A stretch of 64,000 nt of DNA from Oscillatoriaceae cyanobacterium Prado104 (GCA_025454405.1 JALOON010000010.1:62001-126000), one strand, 5' to 3'; shown: positions 34,460 to 44,026, counted from the first letter of the stretch. Translations and numbers: made by a program. Notes: generated by a model from the sequence alone, not told the origin.

Positions 34460-36253
34460 ATGAATCGAGTTTCACCAGCAATTATTATTTTAGGTCAAAA
34501 CAGCCTGCCGATCGCCCGCAAAATCTCGGCAATTTTCCCCGGTTCGCAGATTTACGGTTTGCGCGATCGCACTTCCGGTGTTGACATCAATTTTACCAAC
34601 TTCGGCGAAACCTTGCGGGAATTGTTCGCAGCAGAAACACCAATAATTGCTATTTGCGCTGCCGGAATCATCATCCGCACTCTCGCCCCAATTCTCTCGG
34701 ACAAACGCGCCGAACCTCCGGTTTTAGCAGTAGCAGAAGATGGCAGCGCCGTCGTACCTTTGTTAGGCGGTTTGCACGGAGTTAATGACTTGGCAAGAAA
34801 GATAGCCGCAGCCCTCGAAGTGCAACCTGCAATTACCACCACCGGAGACATCCGATTTCGCACCGCATTGCTGAGTCCTCCCCCAGGCTATTATTTAGCA
34901 AATCCAGACGATGCCAAAACTTTTATCTCAAATTTGCTTGCAGGCGAGAAAGTAAGGCTAGAAGGCAAAGCTAGCTGGCTTACCGAGAGCAATTTGCCGT
35001 TAGCGCAGCCCTCGGAGAGGATCGACCCCGACGCCAAATTAACCATCCGCGTCACCGACAAAGCTGTTTTACCGACGCCCGATTGTTTGGTTTACCATCC
35101 CAAAAATGCGACTTTTGCCCTCACCCAGCTATCGCAAATTGAGTCAGAAACCGCAGTTTCCTACGTGCAACAAATCTTAGAAAATGCCGATTTAGCAGCA
35201 GGTGCAGTTGCCGGATTTTTTGCATTAAAAAGTGACATGGGACATCCGGTAATTGAGGCGATCGGTAAATATTTCCAAGTTCCCGTGCGGTTTTTAAATC
35301 TTCCCGAACTGGTGGAATTCGACTCAGCTAAATTAATCGAATATAATGCTTGTTTTGAAGTCACGGCCGCCCAAATTGCCCTGACAGCAGCCGGTGCAAA
35401 CAGTGAGTTAATCGGGTACGATCGCACCAACGCATTCAGTTGCGCGATCGCACTTGCTACCGAACCGATTGATGCAACTGCCATCGGAGTCAGTCGCGGC
35501 AAACTCGCGATCGTCGGTACGGGCCCCGGCGGCGCGCAGTGGATGTCGCCGGAAGTCAAGCAAATCCTGCGCGAAGCGACGGATTGGGTGGGTTACAAAT
35601 TCTATCTCGACTTAGCCGGAAGCTTGCGGGAAGGACAGCAGCGCCACGATTCCGACAACCGGGAAGAACTCGATCGCGCCTGTTTTGCCCTAGATTTGGC
35701 AGCATCGGGAAAATCCGTCGCCGTCGTTTCTTCAGGAGATCCGGGCATTTTTGCGATGGCGGCGGCAGTATTTGAGGCGATGGATTCTGACGGGAAGCCC
35801 GAATGGCAAGGCATCGAGATTCGGGTAGCGCCGGGAATTTCAGCCATGCAGGCGGCCGCAGCAGCCGCTGGAGCACCCCTCGGACACGATTTTTGCGTAA
35901 TTTCGCTTTCCGACATTCTCAAGCCTTGGGAGGTCATAGAAGGGCGGATTTCGGCAGCCGCGATCGCCGATTTCGCGATCGCATTTTACAATCCGGCATC
36001 AAAACAGCGACAGTGGCAATTAGCAAGGGCGATCGAAATTTTATTGCAGCATCGCGATGCCGAAACACCTGTCATTCTCGGGCGCAATCTCGGCCGTCCC
36101 GGCGAATCGGTTCGCGTTTGCCAACTCGGCGAATTTCAAGCAACAGATGCGGATATGAGAACTGTCGTAATTGTTGGTTCGAGTCAAACTCGGATCGTGC
36201 CGCGCAAATATGGAGGAGATTGGGTTTACACGCCGCGCAGGTACGAAGGATAG
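34460..36253 (+). CDS. cbiG-cobJ: Fused cobalt-precorrin-5A hydrolase / precorrin-3B C17-methyltransferase
   Basis: 597 residues joining two corrin-ring enzymes, an arrangement common in cyanobacteria. Residues 1-340 are CbiG: N-domain with CAAGIIIRTLAPIL and GGLHGVNDLA, C-domain with AGFFALKSDMGHPVIEA. Residues about 345-597 are CobJ/CbiH, an SAM-dependent methyltransferase starting LAIVGTGPGGAQWMSP and containing VAVVSSGDPGIFAMA and VAPGISAMQAAAA. CbiG opens the delta-lactone and CobJ methylates C17 with ring contraction, consecutive stages of cobalamin synthesis. The start ATG directly abuts a heptamer array and no Shine-Dalgarno sequence is seen. Divergent from the chelatase gene. Confidence 0.94.
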   Translation: MNRVSPAIIILGQNSLPIARKISAIFPGSQIYGLRDRTSGVDINFTNFGETLRELFAAETPIIAICAAGIIIRTLAPILSDKRAEPPVLAVAEDGSAVVPLLGGLHGVNDLARKIAAALEVQPAITTTGDIRFRTALLSPPPGYYLANPDDAKTFISNLLAGEKVRLEGKASWLTESNLPLAQPSERIDPDAKLTIRVTDKAVLPTPDCLVYHPKNATFALTQLSQIESETAVSYVQQILENADLAAGAVAGFFALKSDMGHPVIEAIGKYFQVPVRFLNLPELVEFDSAKLIEYNACFEVTAAQIALTAAGANSELIGYDRTNAFSCAIALATEPIDATAIGVSRGKLAIVGTGPGGAQWMSPEVKQILREATDWVGYKFYLDLAGSLREGQQRHDSDNREELDRACFALDLAASGKSVAVVSSGDPGIFAMAAAVFEAMDSDGKPEWQGIEIRVAPGISAMQAAAAAAGAPLGHDFCVISLSDILKPWEVIEGRISAAAIADFAIAFYNPASKQRQWQLARAIEILLQHRDAETPVILGRNLGRPGESVRVCQLGEFQATDADMRTVVIVGSSQTRIVPRKYGGDWVYTPRRYEG

Positions 36254-36377
36254 CGATCGAGAAAAATCAGTAAAGTTTTGGTTCGATCGCGACGACAATT
36301 AGCTGGCGATTTAATTCGATAAGTTACAATTAACCTTAACATGATTGGCGATCGCTCTAACTTTGCCAGCCTAAAAA

Positions 36378-36821
36378 CTAGAGAATTGTCAAGTAAGTAT
36401 CTACCGATTCTTCGGGTAAAACTCTTAAAGTTTGGTTGCGCAAATCTGGTTCTAATCCCAAAGCTTCTAAAGGAATCACCCCGATTAAAGCATCTCTACC
36501 TCCCGGCAATTCCCAACATTCAAAAGTACCTTCCCGACCGCAAATAGATATTTTCGCATCTTGAAAGATGCGTGCTTTGCTAATTCCAGTAGCGGTAGCA
36601 ACATCGACTTCTTTTAGCAGATCGAGACCGAGTTGGGCGATCGCCGCTGGTGGCAAGCATAATGTAGTTGCACCCGTGTCAACCAAAACATCATTTAGCG
36701 TGATGGAACGAACCTCATCGGGGGAAATCAGACCTTGGACTGCTTTGGCTTCGTCAATGCGATTTTTGACAGTCAGCGTTATTAAAACTTTACCCATTGA
36801 TTTTTCGGAAGTTGCCTGCAT
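36378..36821 (-). CDS. Clan AA retropepsin-like aspartic protease
   Basis: 147 residues. The core motif is VLVDTGATTLCLP with catalytic D48-T49-G50; later LIGVIPLEALGLEPD fits the hydrophobic-Gly flap-side motif of single-domain retropepsin-like proteins, which act as dimers. These are common small proteins in cyanobacteria, sometimes classed with toxin-antitoxin-like genes; the function is not established. The start at 36821 is preceded by GGAGG about 10 nt away; ATG 36797 is possible. It sits between cbiG-cobJ and cobK with no obvious link to corrin synthesis. Confidence 0.8.
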   Translation of the reverse strand: MQATSEKSMGKVLITLTVKNRIDEAKAVQGLISPDEVRSITLNDVLVDTGATTLCLPPAAIAQLGLDLLKEVDVATATGISKARIFQDAKISICGREGTFECWELPGGRDALIGVIPLEALGLEPDLRNQTLRVLPEESVDTYLTIL

Positions 36822-36911
36822 TGTAATTGTTCCTCCGAGTTACTATATCTTAATTATGGCATATTTTCAGCGATCGCCCATTAGTTTCTGTGCTTAACAA
36901 ATTATCTTGTC

Positions 36912-37020
36912 AGGACACTGCATTGCTGTGTCCCTACCGATATTTTTGTTTATAGATCGCGCGATCTCCCAACACCCGATAATACCTGATAATTGCAGGC
37001 ACACAGCACTGCTGCTAGTA
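36912..37020. repeat. Fragments of the GTAGGGACACAGCA repeat
   Basis: GGACACTGCATTGCTGTGTCCCTAC (about 36914-36938 in two halves) and CACACAGCACTGCTGCTAGTAGG (about 36998-37020) resemble the ends of the nested element at 50699-50939. No gene in this 220-bp gap. Confidence 0.5.
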
Positions 37021-37043
37021 GGTAAATCCTGCAAAATATTAGA

Positions 37044-37790
37044 TTAATTCAAATGCGAATCCAGCCAAGCGATCGCCCCTTCAACACCAGCAACTTTCTC
37101 AGCTTCCGGTAGCGGATTTCGCTGCACCATCACTACCGGAATTCCCAATTCTCTAGCTGCTACAATCTTTGCATAAGTCGCATCGCCACCGCTGTTTTTG
37201 CTGACAACAGTATCAATGTTATATTCCCGCAACAATTGCAATTCGCTTGCCAGTGAAAACGGTCCTTTTGCTAGCAGCAATTTGCCGTTAGGAATCCGAG
37301 TTTCCGGTGCCGGAGGGTCGATCGCCCGCATCAAAAACCAAATATTATCCAAACCCGCAAACGCACCTAATTCTTGACGCCCGATCGTCAAAAATACCCG
37401 CCACGATCGTTCGGATAAAACCCTTGCAGCTGCTGCGTGAGAGTCAACTTCAATCCACCGATCGCCCTCTGTTTTCTCCCACGCCGGACGCACTAATATT
37501 AAATGAGGAATTTGGCATTTAGCAGCAGCAACAGCAGCATTTAAAGAGATGCGATCCGCAAACGGATGAGTTGCATCAATTAATAGGTCGATCGGGCGAT
37601 CGCGCAAAAACGCAGCCAATCCATCCGCACCCCCAAAACCGCCAATTCGCACCTCGCCCGTTACGGCTGAAGGCTGTTGCGTGCGTCCCGCTAGGGAAGT
37701 TATTACCTCGATTTCAGGGATTTGCGAAACTCGCGCCGCCAATTGTGCCGCATCGCCAGTTCCCCCCAAGATTAACAAGCGTTTTTTCAT
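37044..37790 (-). CDS. cobK: Cobalt-precorrin-6A reductase
   Basis: 248 residues, normal for CobK/CbiJ, which reduces precorrin-6A to 6B with NADPH. Visible: N-terminal nucleotide-binding start LLILGGTGDAAQLA, then SLAGRTQQP, GEVRIGGFGG, LIDATHPFADRIS (a family signature), and C-terminal SKNSGGDATYAKIVAARELGI (read as SKNSGGDATYAKI and AARELGIPVVMVQR). With cbiG-cobJ 800 bp away on the other strand it marks a corrin-synthesis locus. Confidence 0.93.
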   Translation of the reverse strand: MKKRLLILGGTGDAAQLAARVSQIPEIEVITSLAGRTQQPSAVTGEVRIGGFGGADGLAAFLRDRPIDLLIDATHPFADRISLNAAVAAAKCQIPHLILVRPAWEKTEGDRWIEVDSHAAAARVLSERSWRVFLTIGRQELGAFAGLDNIWFLMRAIDPPAPETRIPNGKLLLAKGPFSLASELQLLREYNIDTVVSKNSGGDATYAKIVAARELGIPVVMVQRNPLPEAEKVAGVEGAIAWLDSHLN

Positions 37791-38081
37791 TAATGAAGAA
37801 AGAAGGAAGAAGGAAGAAAGCCGATTGAGCTTGCTCAGGATTTCAGATTCATGCTTAAAAGTAGTTTAATATACATTTCTGCAAAAAAATCAGACTTTTT
37901 TCTATCTGAGAATCTATTTAAGGGCGATCGATGGCAGAAAAATTATTTAATTAAAGATAATTTAACAGTAATTTTTCGTTAAACACAACAAGCGATCTCC
38001 GCAATAAACCGCCTCTATCTTTAGAGATAGTGAAAAGAAATTTTTTTTGATAACATAGCTTTAAAATTAGGTTAAAAGAAC
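37791..38081. other. Intergenic, GAAGAAAG microsatellite
   Basis: A short purine-rich GAAGAAAGAAGGAAGAAGG tract lies right before the cobK start (37796-37815). The rest is AT-rich with no gene or clear promoter for the membrane protein at 38082. Confidence 0.5.
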
Positions 38082-38864
38082 ATGAAAATCCAAATCTCTC
38101 TAGCTCCTGCGGCTGTCACCCAATTTCTGCTGCGAACGGTAGCCTGTCTGGTTGGATTATCTCTCTTAAGTCAGATGGCAGTGTACTTATTGCCGGATTA
38201 CCCATTTCGAGACTTCCTGGCAAGGGCATTCAGCCTTGATGCGGAACAGAACGTTCCAACCGTATATTCAGTTTTGACATTGCTGTTTAGTTCGATATTG
38301 TTGGGTGCGATCGCTCATGCAAAAAATCTCGATAGTTCTCGTTACGGGCATCACTGGAGAATTTTATCGTTCATTTTTTTATACCTATCTGTAGATGAAG
38401 GCGGTCAATTGCACGAACTGCTAGTCTACCCGACGCAAAAGCTGCTAAACGCCACAGGATTTCTTTACTTCTCTTGGGTGATACCGTTCGGTTTGATGGT
38501 AGCGATATTCCTCGCATCGTACACGAAGTTTCTGTTCCACCTGCCTGTTGCTACAAGAAACTTGTTTGTTGCAGCGAGCGTGCTTTATATTGGCGGAGCA
38601 CTAGGAATGGAAATGTTGGGGGGAAACGAAGCTTATCAAGTGGGAAGGCACACTATAGCCTACCTGATAATGGCGACCTTTGAAGAGTCATGTGAAATGT
38701 TGGGAATCATTGTCTTTATTCACGCCTTGATGTGCTATATCAAGACACATTTAGGCGGGCTCAATTGGGATATTTCCCTAGGAACAAACAGGCAATTAGC
38801 CGAGAGTCAAAATATCCCGCTAGCTACCGTTGGCGAACCAACAAACAGCAATATTCGATCGTAA
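38082..38864 (+). CDS. Polytopic membrane protein of unknown function
   Basis: 260 residues with about six hydrophobic segments (near 12-35, 60-78, 92-106, 128-150, 160-180 and 195-216) and a polar 45-residue tail. Histidine and acidic residues cluster in or beside the membrane segments: FLYLSVDEGGQLHELLVYP, ALGMEMLGGNEAYQ, MATFEESCEMLGI. That is unusual for a simple transporter and could be a metal or cofactor site. I do not recognise the family. Stand-alone gene. Confidence 0.75.
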   Translation: MKIQISLAPAAVTQFLLRTVACLVGLSLLSQMAVYLLPDYPFRDFLARAFSLDAEQNVPTVYSVLTLLFSSILLGAIAHAKNLDSSRYGHHWRILSFIFLYLSVDEGGQLHELLVYPTQKLLNATGFLYFSWVIPFGLMVAIFLASYTKFLFHLPVATRNLFVAASVLYIGGALGMEMLGGNEAYQVGRHTIAYLIMATFEESCEMLGIIVFIHALMCYIKTHLGGLNWDISLGTNRQLAESQNIPLATVGEPTNSNIRS

Positions 38865-39098
38865 ATTAAAGCTCTTAGTTAGAGTTTACAGGATTGGCTC
38901 TACAATCTATATCTAGGGTGCACGCTACACATTTCACCACTGATATTGAATTGACATCTACTGCTGCGATCGAGTTGGCGAGTCGGCAAGAAAATCAGTC
39001 GCTGTTGTTGGAAGTAGAGGGCAACACAAACTAAACTATAACCGATCGCAAATTTTTGTAGGAACGATCGCCATTGAAGTCCACCAAGAAAGTCATCA

Positions 39099-39470
39099 TT
39101 ACTGTGCGGTGCGTCTGGCTTTTTGCTCCTCAAGTTTTGCCCAAAGAGCTTCTGTCCCTGGCTTGTGCGGCATCGCGGCAATTCGATCGAACCTTTCGCG
39201 ATTGCGCTCCTCCCAATAAGAACGAATTTCTGCTCTTGTTTGCAATACCTGTTGGTATTCGTTTTCGAGACTCTCGCGATTTGCTTCAATGTAGGACATC
39301 GCAGCATTAATTTGAGCGTCTGTGAGGTTAAATTTATTGCGAATTAATTTCGGTGAATATTCAGCTTTCAGAAAATCTAAGACATCGTATAAAGTTAGTC
39401 GAGTACCTGAAATCGTAAGTCCTCGCTCTGTACGAGTAATAGTTGCTTGTCTGTCGGATACTTGACTCAT
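39099..39470 (-). CDS. DUF433-type protein
   Basis: 123 residues. The N-terminal 70 match the DUF433 helix-turn-helix-like pattern: ITRTERGLTISGTRLTLYDVLDFL, PKLIRNKFNLTDAQINAAMSYIEAN. A charged coiled tail follows (EYQQVLQTRAEIRSYWEERNRERFD in two parts). DUF433 proteins resemble antitoxins that accompany PIN/DUF5615 toxins, but no toxin partner is next to this gene, so it is an orphan. Function unproven. Confidence 0.78.
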   Translation of the reverse strand: MSQVSDRQATITRTERGLTISGTRLTLYDVLDFLKAEYSPKLIRNKFNLTDAQINAAMSYIEANRESLENEYQQVLQTRAEIRSYWEERNRERFDRIAAMPHKPGTEALWAKLEEQKARRTAQ

Positions 39471-39538
39471 ACCTATAACCTTTTGTTGCTCGATCGGGTG
39501 GCATAACTATTAATTGTAGCGCATTTGCAGTCTAACTA

Positions 39539-39612
39539 AGCGAGAAACCGGGTTTCTGACGAAAAACCTAGGTTGAAATGCAAAGTTTTTACCAGGAACC
39601 CGGTTTCTAAAA
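39539..39612. repeat. AGAAACCGGGTTTCT element
   Basis: Arms GAGAAACCGGGTTTCT (39540-39555) and AGGAACCCGGTTTCT (about 39594-39608) with about 40 bp between, upstream of the DUF433 gene. Same family as 11221 and 14582. Confidence 0.75.
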
Positions 39613-39686
39613 TTGGTGCAAGATGTCTGGTCTAATAAACATTAGAAGTATCATCGACCGCCAACATTTTTCCAACAAGATCGAAC

Positions 39687-40628
39687 CTAACTATTTATTG
39701 CTTCAGCAACAATAGTGCGATGTCGGGGACTGTTGCAAGTAATTGTCGGCTTCGCAAAACCAGATTCTGTTAAAGCTCGATCGATATCCAAGGTGAAATA
39801 TTGATCCAAATAAGGCTCCGTACTCTTGAGCAAAGTCAAAATATAAGGAGGCATTTTGGCATAAATTTCCGACTTTGGATTCATATCCATAATTGTCAAA
39901 TGTCCGCCTTCGCGCAGCAAGCGCCTCGCTTCCCGAAATATTTCCATCGTGGCTGACTGCGGCAATTCGTGACAAACTAAAAAGATCGAAACTAAATCGA
40001 AAGCATTTCCAGGTAAACCAGTAGATTCAGCAGCAGCGTGCAACCAAGTCGGAGATTTTTGCTCCGCAGATTCAGCTTTTCTCTGCTGGGAACGGTATTG
40101 AGCAATTGCTAAAAAATAAGGCGATAAATCCACTCCAACAACTTTTGCTTCCGGGTAAACATCCTGAATAGCAAAGGAACTCATGCCGACGCTGCATCCC
40201 AAATCTACAATATTTTGCGGTGCTGTAGCAATTTGAGATTTGACAATTTCGTGATAGCTCGATCGAAGTTTTGCATCACCTTTGGCTCCAGCTTCCGGCC
40301 AAATTGTCGCGTGAACTGCACGGGCGGCTGATTCCACTTCTGTTGCAGCTTCCCAACTCATATTGCCTTTTTCGTAGGCATGAAATGAAGTTAGATAATA
40401 TTCCGGGTAAACCAGTTCGGGATTTTGGACGCTGAGCAATTCTTGTTCCCAATTTCTGGCTAAAAGTGCTTGGGAGTCTTTTATCCAATGCACTCCGATT
40501 TTTTCAGCTCTTTTTATCATCATTTCCCGAGCTTTGTACTTGGCAAAGTCGGCTAAAGGTTTGATAGAAAGAACGCCGTTTACTAAGCGCGAGGCAAATC
40601 CGGGAGTTGTGTTAACGCTAACAGTCAT
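39687..40628 (-). CDS. Class I SAM-dependent methyltransferase
   Basis: 313 residues. A helical N-terminal region of about 130 residues precedes a Rossmann methyltransferase fold: motif I IVDLGCSVGMSSFA, motif II KVVGVDLSP, and later DLVSIFLVCHELP and GGHLTIMDMNP. The C-terminus probably closes over the substrate. The substrate is unknown; isoprenoid-quinone and small-molecule methylases share this layout. Monocistronic. Confidence 0.85.
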   Translation of the reverse strand: MTVSVNTTPGFASRLVNGVLSIKPLADFAKYKAREMMIKRAEKIGVHWIKDSQALLARNWEQELLSVQNPELVYPEYYLTSFHAYEKGNMSWEAATEVESAARAVHATIWPEAGAKGDAKLRSSYHEIVKSQIATAPQNIVDLGCSVGMSSFAIQDVYPEAKVVGVDLSPYFLAIAQYRSQQRKAESAEQKSPTWLHAAAESTGLPGNAFDLVSIFLVCHELPQSATMEIFREARRLLREGGHLTIMDMNPKSEIYAKMPPYILTLLKSTEPYLDQYFTLDIDRALTESGFAKPTITCNSPRHRTIVAEAINS

Positions 40629-41042
40629 ATTTGATGCTTGTCTATTTAGCGCTAGCGATTATAACATGGCAACGCCATTGGGATGTTTTTAGTTTATCAA
40701 TTTGTTATGTTTGCTTTGGCAACGCTGTTGGGTTTCTGCGATCGTTCATTTTCCTGACATCTTGTACCAATGCGATCGGGGGGATATTCGTGGGTTGGGG
40801 CGGGTTTATTTAACCTGTTTGTTAGCTTTTTAGTCCTTGGCGAACCCGCCCCTACAGCTTGTTGACTGGCGTGCCAAATCTCTGCTGTCGCTTTCTGACA
40901 GAAGCTTTAACTTCTTCCTTCTTCTTAGCTCAAAACTGTTAAACGCTGGGATTCGGCAAAATTTCAACTTTTCTGGAATTGCCGTTTGAGAAGTGGGAGT
41001 ATTTGATAGAATACTTTTAAATACGACTTTCAGGAGTTTGCT
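40629..41042. repeat. Gap with half GGGGCGGGTT element
   Basis: Two copies of GGCAACGCYRTTGGG (about 40666-40681 and 40718-40732) and a half-size palindromic element (40791-40856, arms GGGGCGGGTT and CGAACCCGCCCCTACA). AGGAG at 41032-41036 serves the GTG at 41043. No gene. Confidence 0.65.
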
Positions 41043-41921
41043 GTGAGCAAGTCAATTGTAGAATTGGTTGACAATTTGCCTTCGGGTGGCATGACGGTGA
41101 AGCTGTTACAATCCCTCGATTTTGTTGTTCCGGGCGAGTGGAAAAATTTCACCAATTTTGATAATACTATTCAAGCAGTTACCGGGGAAACTAGTTGGAA
41201 AAAAGTTGAAAAAATTCGCGATCGCGCGATCGAACTTTACACCAATCCCAACGAACCCTATCAATCAGTTGTCAAACTTTACCAGTTAGCAGATAGTGCC
41301 GACACTGCTTTAGGTGCAACGGCTATGGCAAATAAAATTGGAGAAAGCGTCGGCTTTCTTTCCTTTTTGAACCGTTTGACTCCCAAAGCCGATACAACTC
41401 AAACTATTGATTTATGTTTGAAAGTTGTGGTCGAGTTAATCGCTTTTTGCAAGCTGAATAAAATTTCCATTAATAATATCGGAGATTTTGCGAGTTCTTT
41501 GTCTAATTACCGGGAAGAATCGGTGATGCGAATGGCTGCTTTAGTTTGCATTGACGGTTTAATTCCCCTCGGTCCCGACTTTGTGAGAGTGGCGCAAAAT
41601 ACGATGATGGGATTGAATCCTGCAACTTTGCAGCAAAACTCAACTTTCAACAATATTAGCAATTTAATTCCCGGCGGCAGCAGTTCGGATAAACTTAAAT
41701 TCGTGACTTCAACTTTTGCTTCGGCACAAGGTTGGATGAACAATTTAGTCGTATCTCGCGGCTTAACTCCTCAAGTAGTGGTGGGCAATCTCAAAAAATA
41801 CATCGATATTGCTGATGACAAATTTGATTATGTGGCCGCATTTTTAGACATGAGTACCAATTATTACGAGCATACGGGAATTCAAACTGTTGCTCGCAGA
41901 TTAATTGAGCGATCGTACTAA
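41043..41921 (+). CDS. Conserved hypothetical, soluble helical protein
   Basis: 292 residues, start GTG with AGGAG 6 nt upstream. Predicted almost all helical, no signal peptide or membrane helix. Recognisable features: IVELVDNLPSGGMTVKLLQ near the start, then helices with LTPKADTTQTIDLCLKVVVELIAF, and a glycine-rich loop LIPGGSSSDK. I do not recognise a characterised family; proteins of this look occur in filamentous cyanobacteria. Stand-alone gene, convergent with the membrane protein downstream. Confidence 0.75.
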   Translation: MSKSIVELVDNLPSGGMTVKLLQSLDFVVPGEWKNFTNFDNTIQAVTGETSWKKVEKIRDRAIELYTNPNEPYQSVVKLYQLADSADTALGATAMANKIGESVGFLSFLNRLTPKADTTQTIDLCLKVVVELIAFCKLNKISINNIGDFASSLSNYREESVMRMAALVCIDGLIPLGPDFVRVAQNTMMGLNPATLQQNSTFNNISNLIPGGSSSDKLKFVTSTFASAQGWMNNLVVSRGLTPQVVVGNLKKYIDIADDKFDYVAAFLDMSTNYYEHTGIQTVARRLIERSY

Positions 41922-41949
41922 TTCTCAGGTTTGACGCTCCCCGCAATAA

Positions 41950-42130
41950 GTTGAACGCGAGGCAGAGCATCGCGGATCTGCGTTACCAGGCAGAGCCTGG
42001 TAACGAGTGATTTAGGCCCTCTGTTACTGGTTGATTTAGGCCCTCTGTTACTGGTTCCCAGGCAGAGCCTGGGAACCCATGTCTAGAGGCTCTGCCTCGC
42101 GTGCTTGTGCCTGGTAAAAAGTAAATAAAG
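41950..42130. repeat. GGCAGAGCCTGG repeat cluster with 24-bp tandem duplication
   Basis: ATCTGCGTTACCAGGCAGAG plus CCTGGTAACGAG (41976-42007) matches 4621-4652. GATTTAGGCCCTCTGTTACTGGTT is present twice head-to-tail (42009-42032, 42033-42056). CCCAGGCAGAGCCTGGGAACC (about 42057-42078) and AGAGGCTCTGCCTCGCG follow. Lies between convergent genes. Confidence 0.8.
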
Positions 42131-42160
42131 ACATGGGGGTTCAGGCGCGCACCGCGCACC

Positions 42161-43897
42161 CTACATCCTATTTTTCACAATACAAGCTGCTTGCAAAACC
42201 ACTAAAGTATCGTTTTGAAAAACTGTACAACTTGTCATTCCAGGAGCTAAAGCTGGGATGTTTCCTTGTTTGAGAAAATCGATCGCCCTTGCTGTAGCAT
42301 CAAAGTCACTAATCCAACCGTAATCCTGTACGTACTGAAGAGTTAAAGCTGTACGATCGAGCATCCAAAAATCAATTCCGTAGCTGTTAATGAAGTTTTG
42401 CAATACAGTTCGATCGCCAGTATATTGAGCGCGAATTAAATCATTCATGCGCTGCTGAAATTTGCTATAATATCCTTTTTGATAAGGTACTGCATATTCC
42501 TTGGCAGCCACAACAGAACGCTGGCTGAATGTCGGTAAATTGTCGGCTTCAGGGGCGATCGAAGCAATGACAATATCTTTCGGTTGCTGCCGAAAAAATT
42601 CGTACAATTCGGGCATTTTTCCAGTTACATACCCCACTGTGGGAAATTTTTCGACCAAGCAGGGATAAAGCACAACTGCGACAGCAATTGCTGCGGTTGT
42701 AATTAATGCAATTAGATTTTTTACTATAATTTTTTGTTGGGATTTTAACGACAGGTGACCGACACCATCGATAATTAATGTCAGGACGATCGCGCTTGTA
42801 AAGACTACAATAAATCGCAAGCTGTAAGCCGTGTAGCGTCCGGGTTGATACAGCTTAAATACAGTGGCATGAGCGACTAAAAACATTGCCAAAGATGCTA
42901 AAAATAGCTGGAGTAACAGCCAGATTTTACTGGTAATTTTATTGGTTAGAGGGAAGTTCGATCGCAACCGCATTAACAGCGGAACTAACAAGCTTGCACA
43001 GTGAGTTACAGGCGTAAACAGCGATTTGGGAAACATCCCGCTACCCCTACCAGTCAACCAATAATCTATCGGATTCGGCCGAAAAAAAGCATTTCTGCCA
43101 TCTGCTGAAAATACGCCCATTTGCTTTGCTTCTGCTGCTGTATAAGTCGGGCCGAATTCAGAATTCTCAAGGGCGTAAGGCAGCATTACTAACAAGATAA
43201 CTCCTAAACCCGCACCGCAAAACAGGTAATTAGCTCGATCGCCCGACAAGCGCAAACGACCGTTTTTCCAATCCAGCAAGCGGAAAACTAATAGGACGGC
43301 AGCAATTAAAGCATAGGGAGGGTAAAATAGTCCGATAAGGGCGATCGCTCCCAAACAAGGAAACAATGAATTGCGCAGTAAATAATATAAAAAGGCGAGA
43401 AATATTGGATAAATAAAAGCTCTCGGCGTCGTGGAAGCTAAATCGTCAGTCATCCACATATGCTGGTTGAGCAGCAAAGATGCGATAAATCCAGTCATCG
43501 GTACTGGCAGCATTTCCAAGCAAGTACCAAAACAGTAATAAGTAGAAATTAATCCCAGAAACAGCGGCAGTATTTTGTGAAAAAATAGCGGGTGGATGCC
43601 AAGCGTTGCTGCTAATTGGTAGAGGGTTTTGTATCCTGCTGGTGCTACGGAGTGAAAATAGTTAGCAATAAAATCGTTGGGGAATAACTCAGCATCGACA
43701 AATCGCATCATCCAGAAAACGTGCTGTCTGGCATCGTCTTGCACGATGTATTGGCTACTAAAAACTTGTCTGAACCCGAGAAAACCATAAATTGCGGCAA
43801 ATGTTAGGCTGAGCATCAACCAAAATATTGTGCGCGATCGAGATTTTTCCCCCACAGTCGCTGTTAGAAATTCGTGCAAGCGAGTAATTAATATCAT
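42161..43897 (-). CDS. Polytopic membrane protein, GT-C-like
   Basis: 578 residues with about ten membrane helices between 25 and 430 and a soluble C-terminal domain of about 140 residues (from KFPTVGYVTGKMPELYEFF). The first luminal loop has QDDARQHVFWMMRFVD, an acidic pair right after TM1, as in GT-C glycosyltransferases and related membrane glycosyl or mannosyl transferases; C-terminal FWMLDRTAL fits the small end domain of that class. Substrate and exact family unknown. Probably in cell-envelope glycan assembly. Same strand as the SMP-30-like gene upstream. Confidence 0.72.
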   Translation of the reverse strand: MILITRLHEFLTATVGEKSRSRTIFWLMLSLTFAAIYGFLGFRQVFSSQYIVQDDARQHVFWMMRFVDAELFPNDFIANYFHSVAPAGYKTLYQLAATLGIHPLFFHKILPLFLGLISTYYCFGTCLEMLPVPMTGFIASLLLNQHMWMTDDLASTTPRAFIYPIFLAFLYYLLRNSLFPCLGAIALIGLFYPPYALIAAVLLVFRLLDWKNGRLRLSGDRANYLFCGAGLGVILLVMLPYALENSEFGPTYTAAEAKQMGVFSADGRNAFFRPNPIDYWLTGRGSGMFPKSLFTPVTHCASLLVPLLMRLRSNFPLTNKITSKIWLLLQLFLASLAMFLVAHATVFKLYQPGRYTAYSLRFIVVFTSAIVLTLIIDGVGHLSLKSQQKIIVKNLIALITTAAIAVAVVLYPCLVEKFPTVGYVTGKMPELYEFFRQQPKDIVIASIAPEADNLPTFSQRSVVAAKEYAVPYQKGYYSKFQQRMNDLIRAQYTGDRTVLQNFINSYGIDFWMLDRTALTLQYVQDYGWISDFDATARAIDFLKQGNIPALAPGMTSCTVFQNDTLVVLQAACIVKNRM

Positions 43898-43962
43898 TTT
43901 AGATTTTAGATTTTAAATTTTATATTTGACATGACTGATTCCCAAGTACGCGATTATATCAT

Positions 43963-44022
43963 GTTTGTAGTGAGGACTTCAGTCCGCATCAAAATCTGAG
44001 GACTAAAGTCCTTACTACGAAC
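43963..44022. repeat. Hairpin of the GGACTAAAGTCC/ACTACGAAC family
   Basis: GTTTGTAGTGAGGACTTCAG and its inverse CTAAAGTCCTTACTACGAAC form a long imperfect stem. It lies between the SMP-30-like gene stop and the membrane-protein start, and may act as a terminator for the former. Confidence 0.65.
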
Positions 44023-44026
44023 TTTA

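Noticed and set aside
35161-36273. Long antisense and alternate frames within cbiG-cobJ
   Set aside because: Shadows of the GC-rich CobJ coding region; the real frame has all catalytic motifs.
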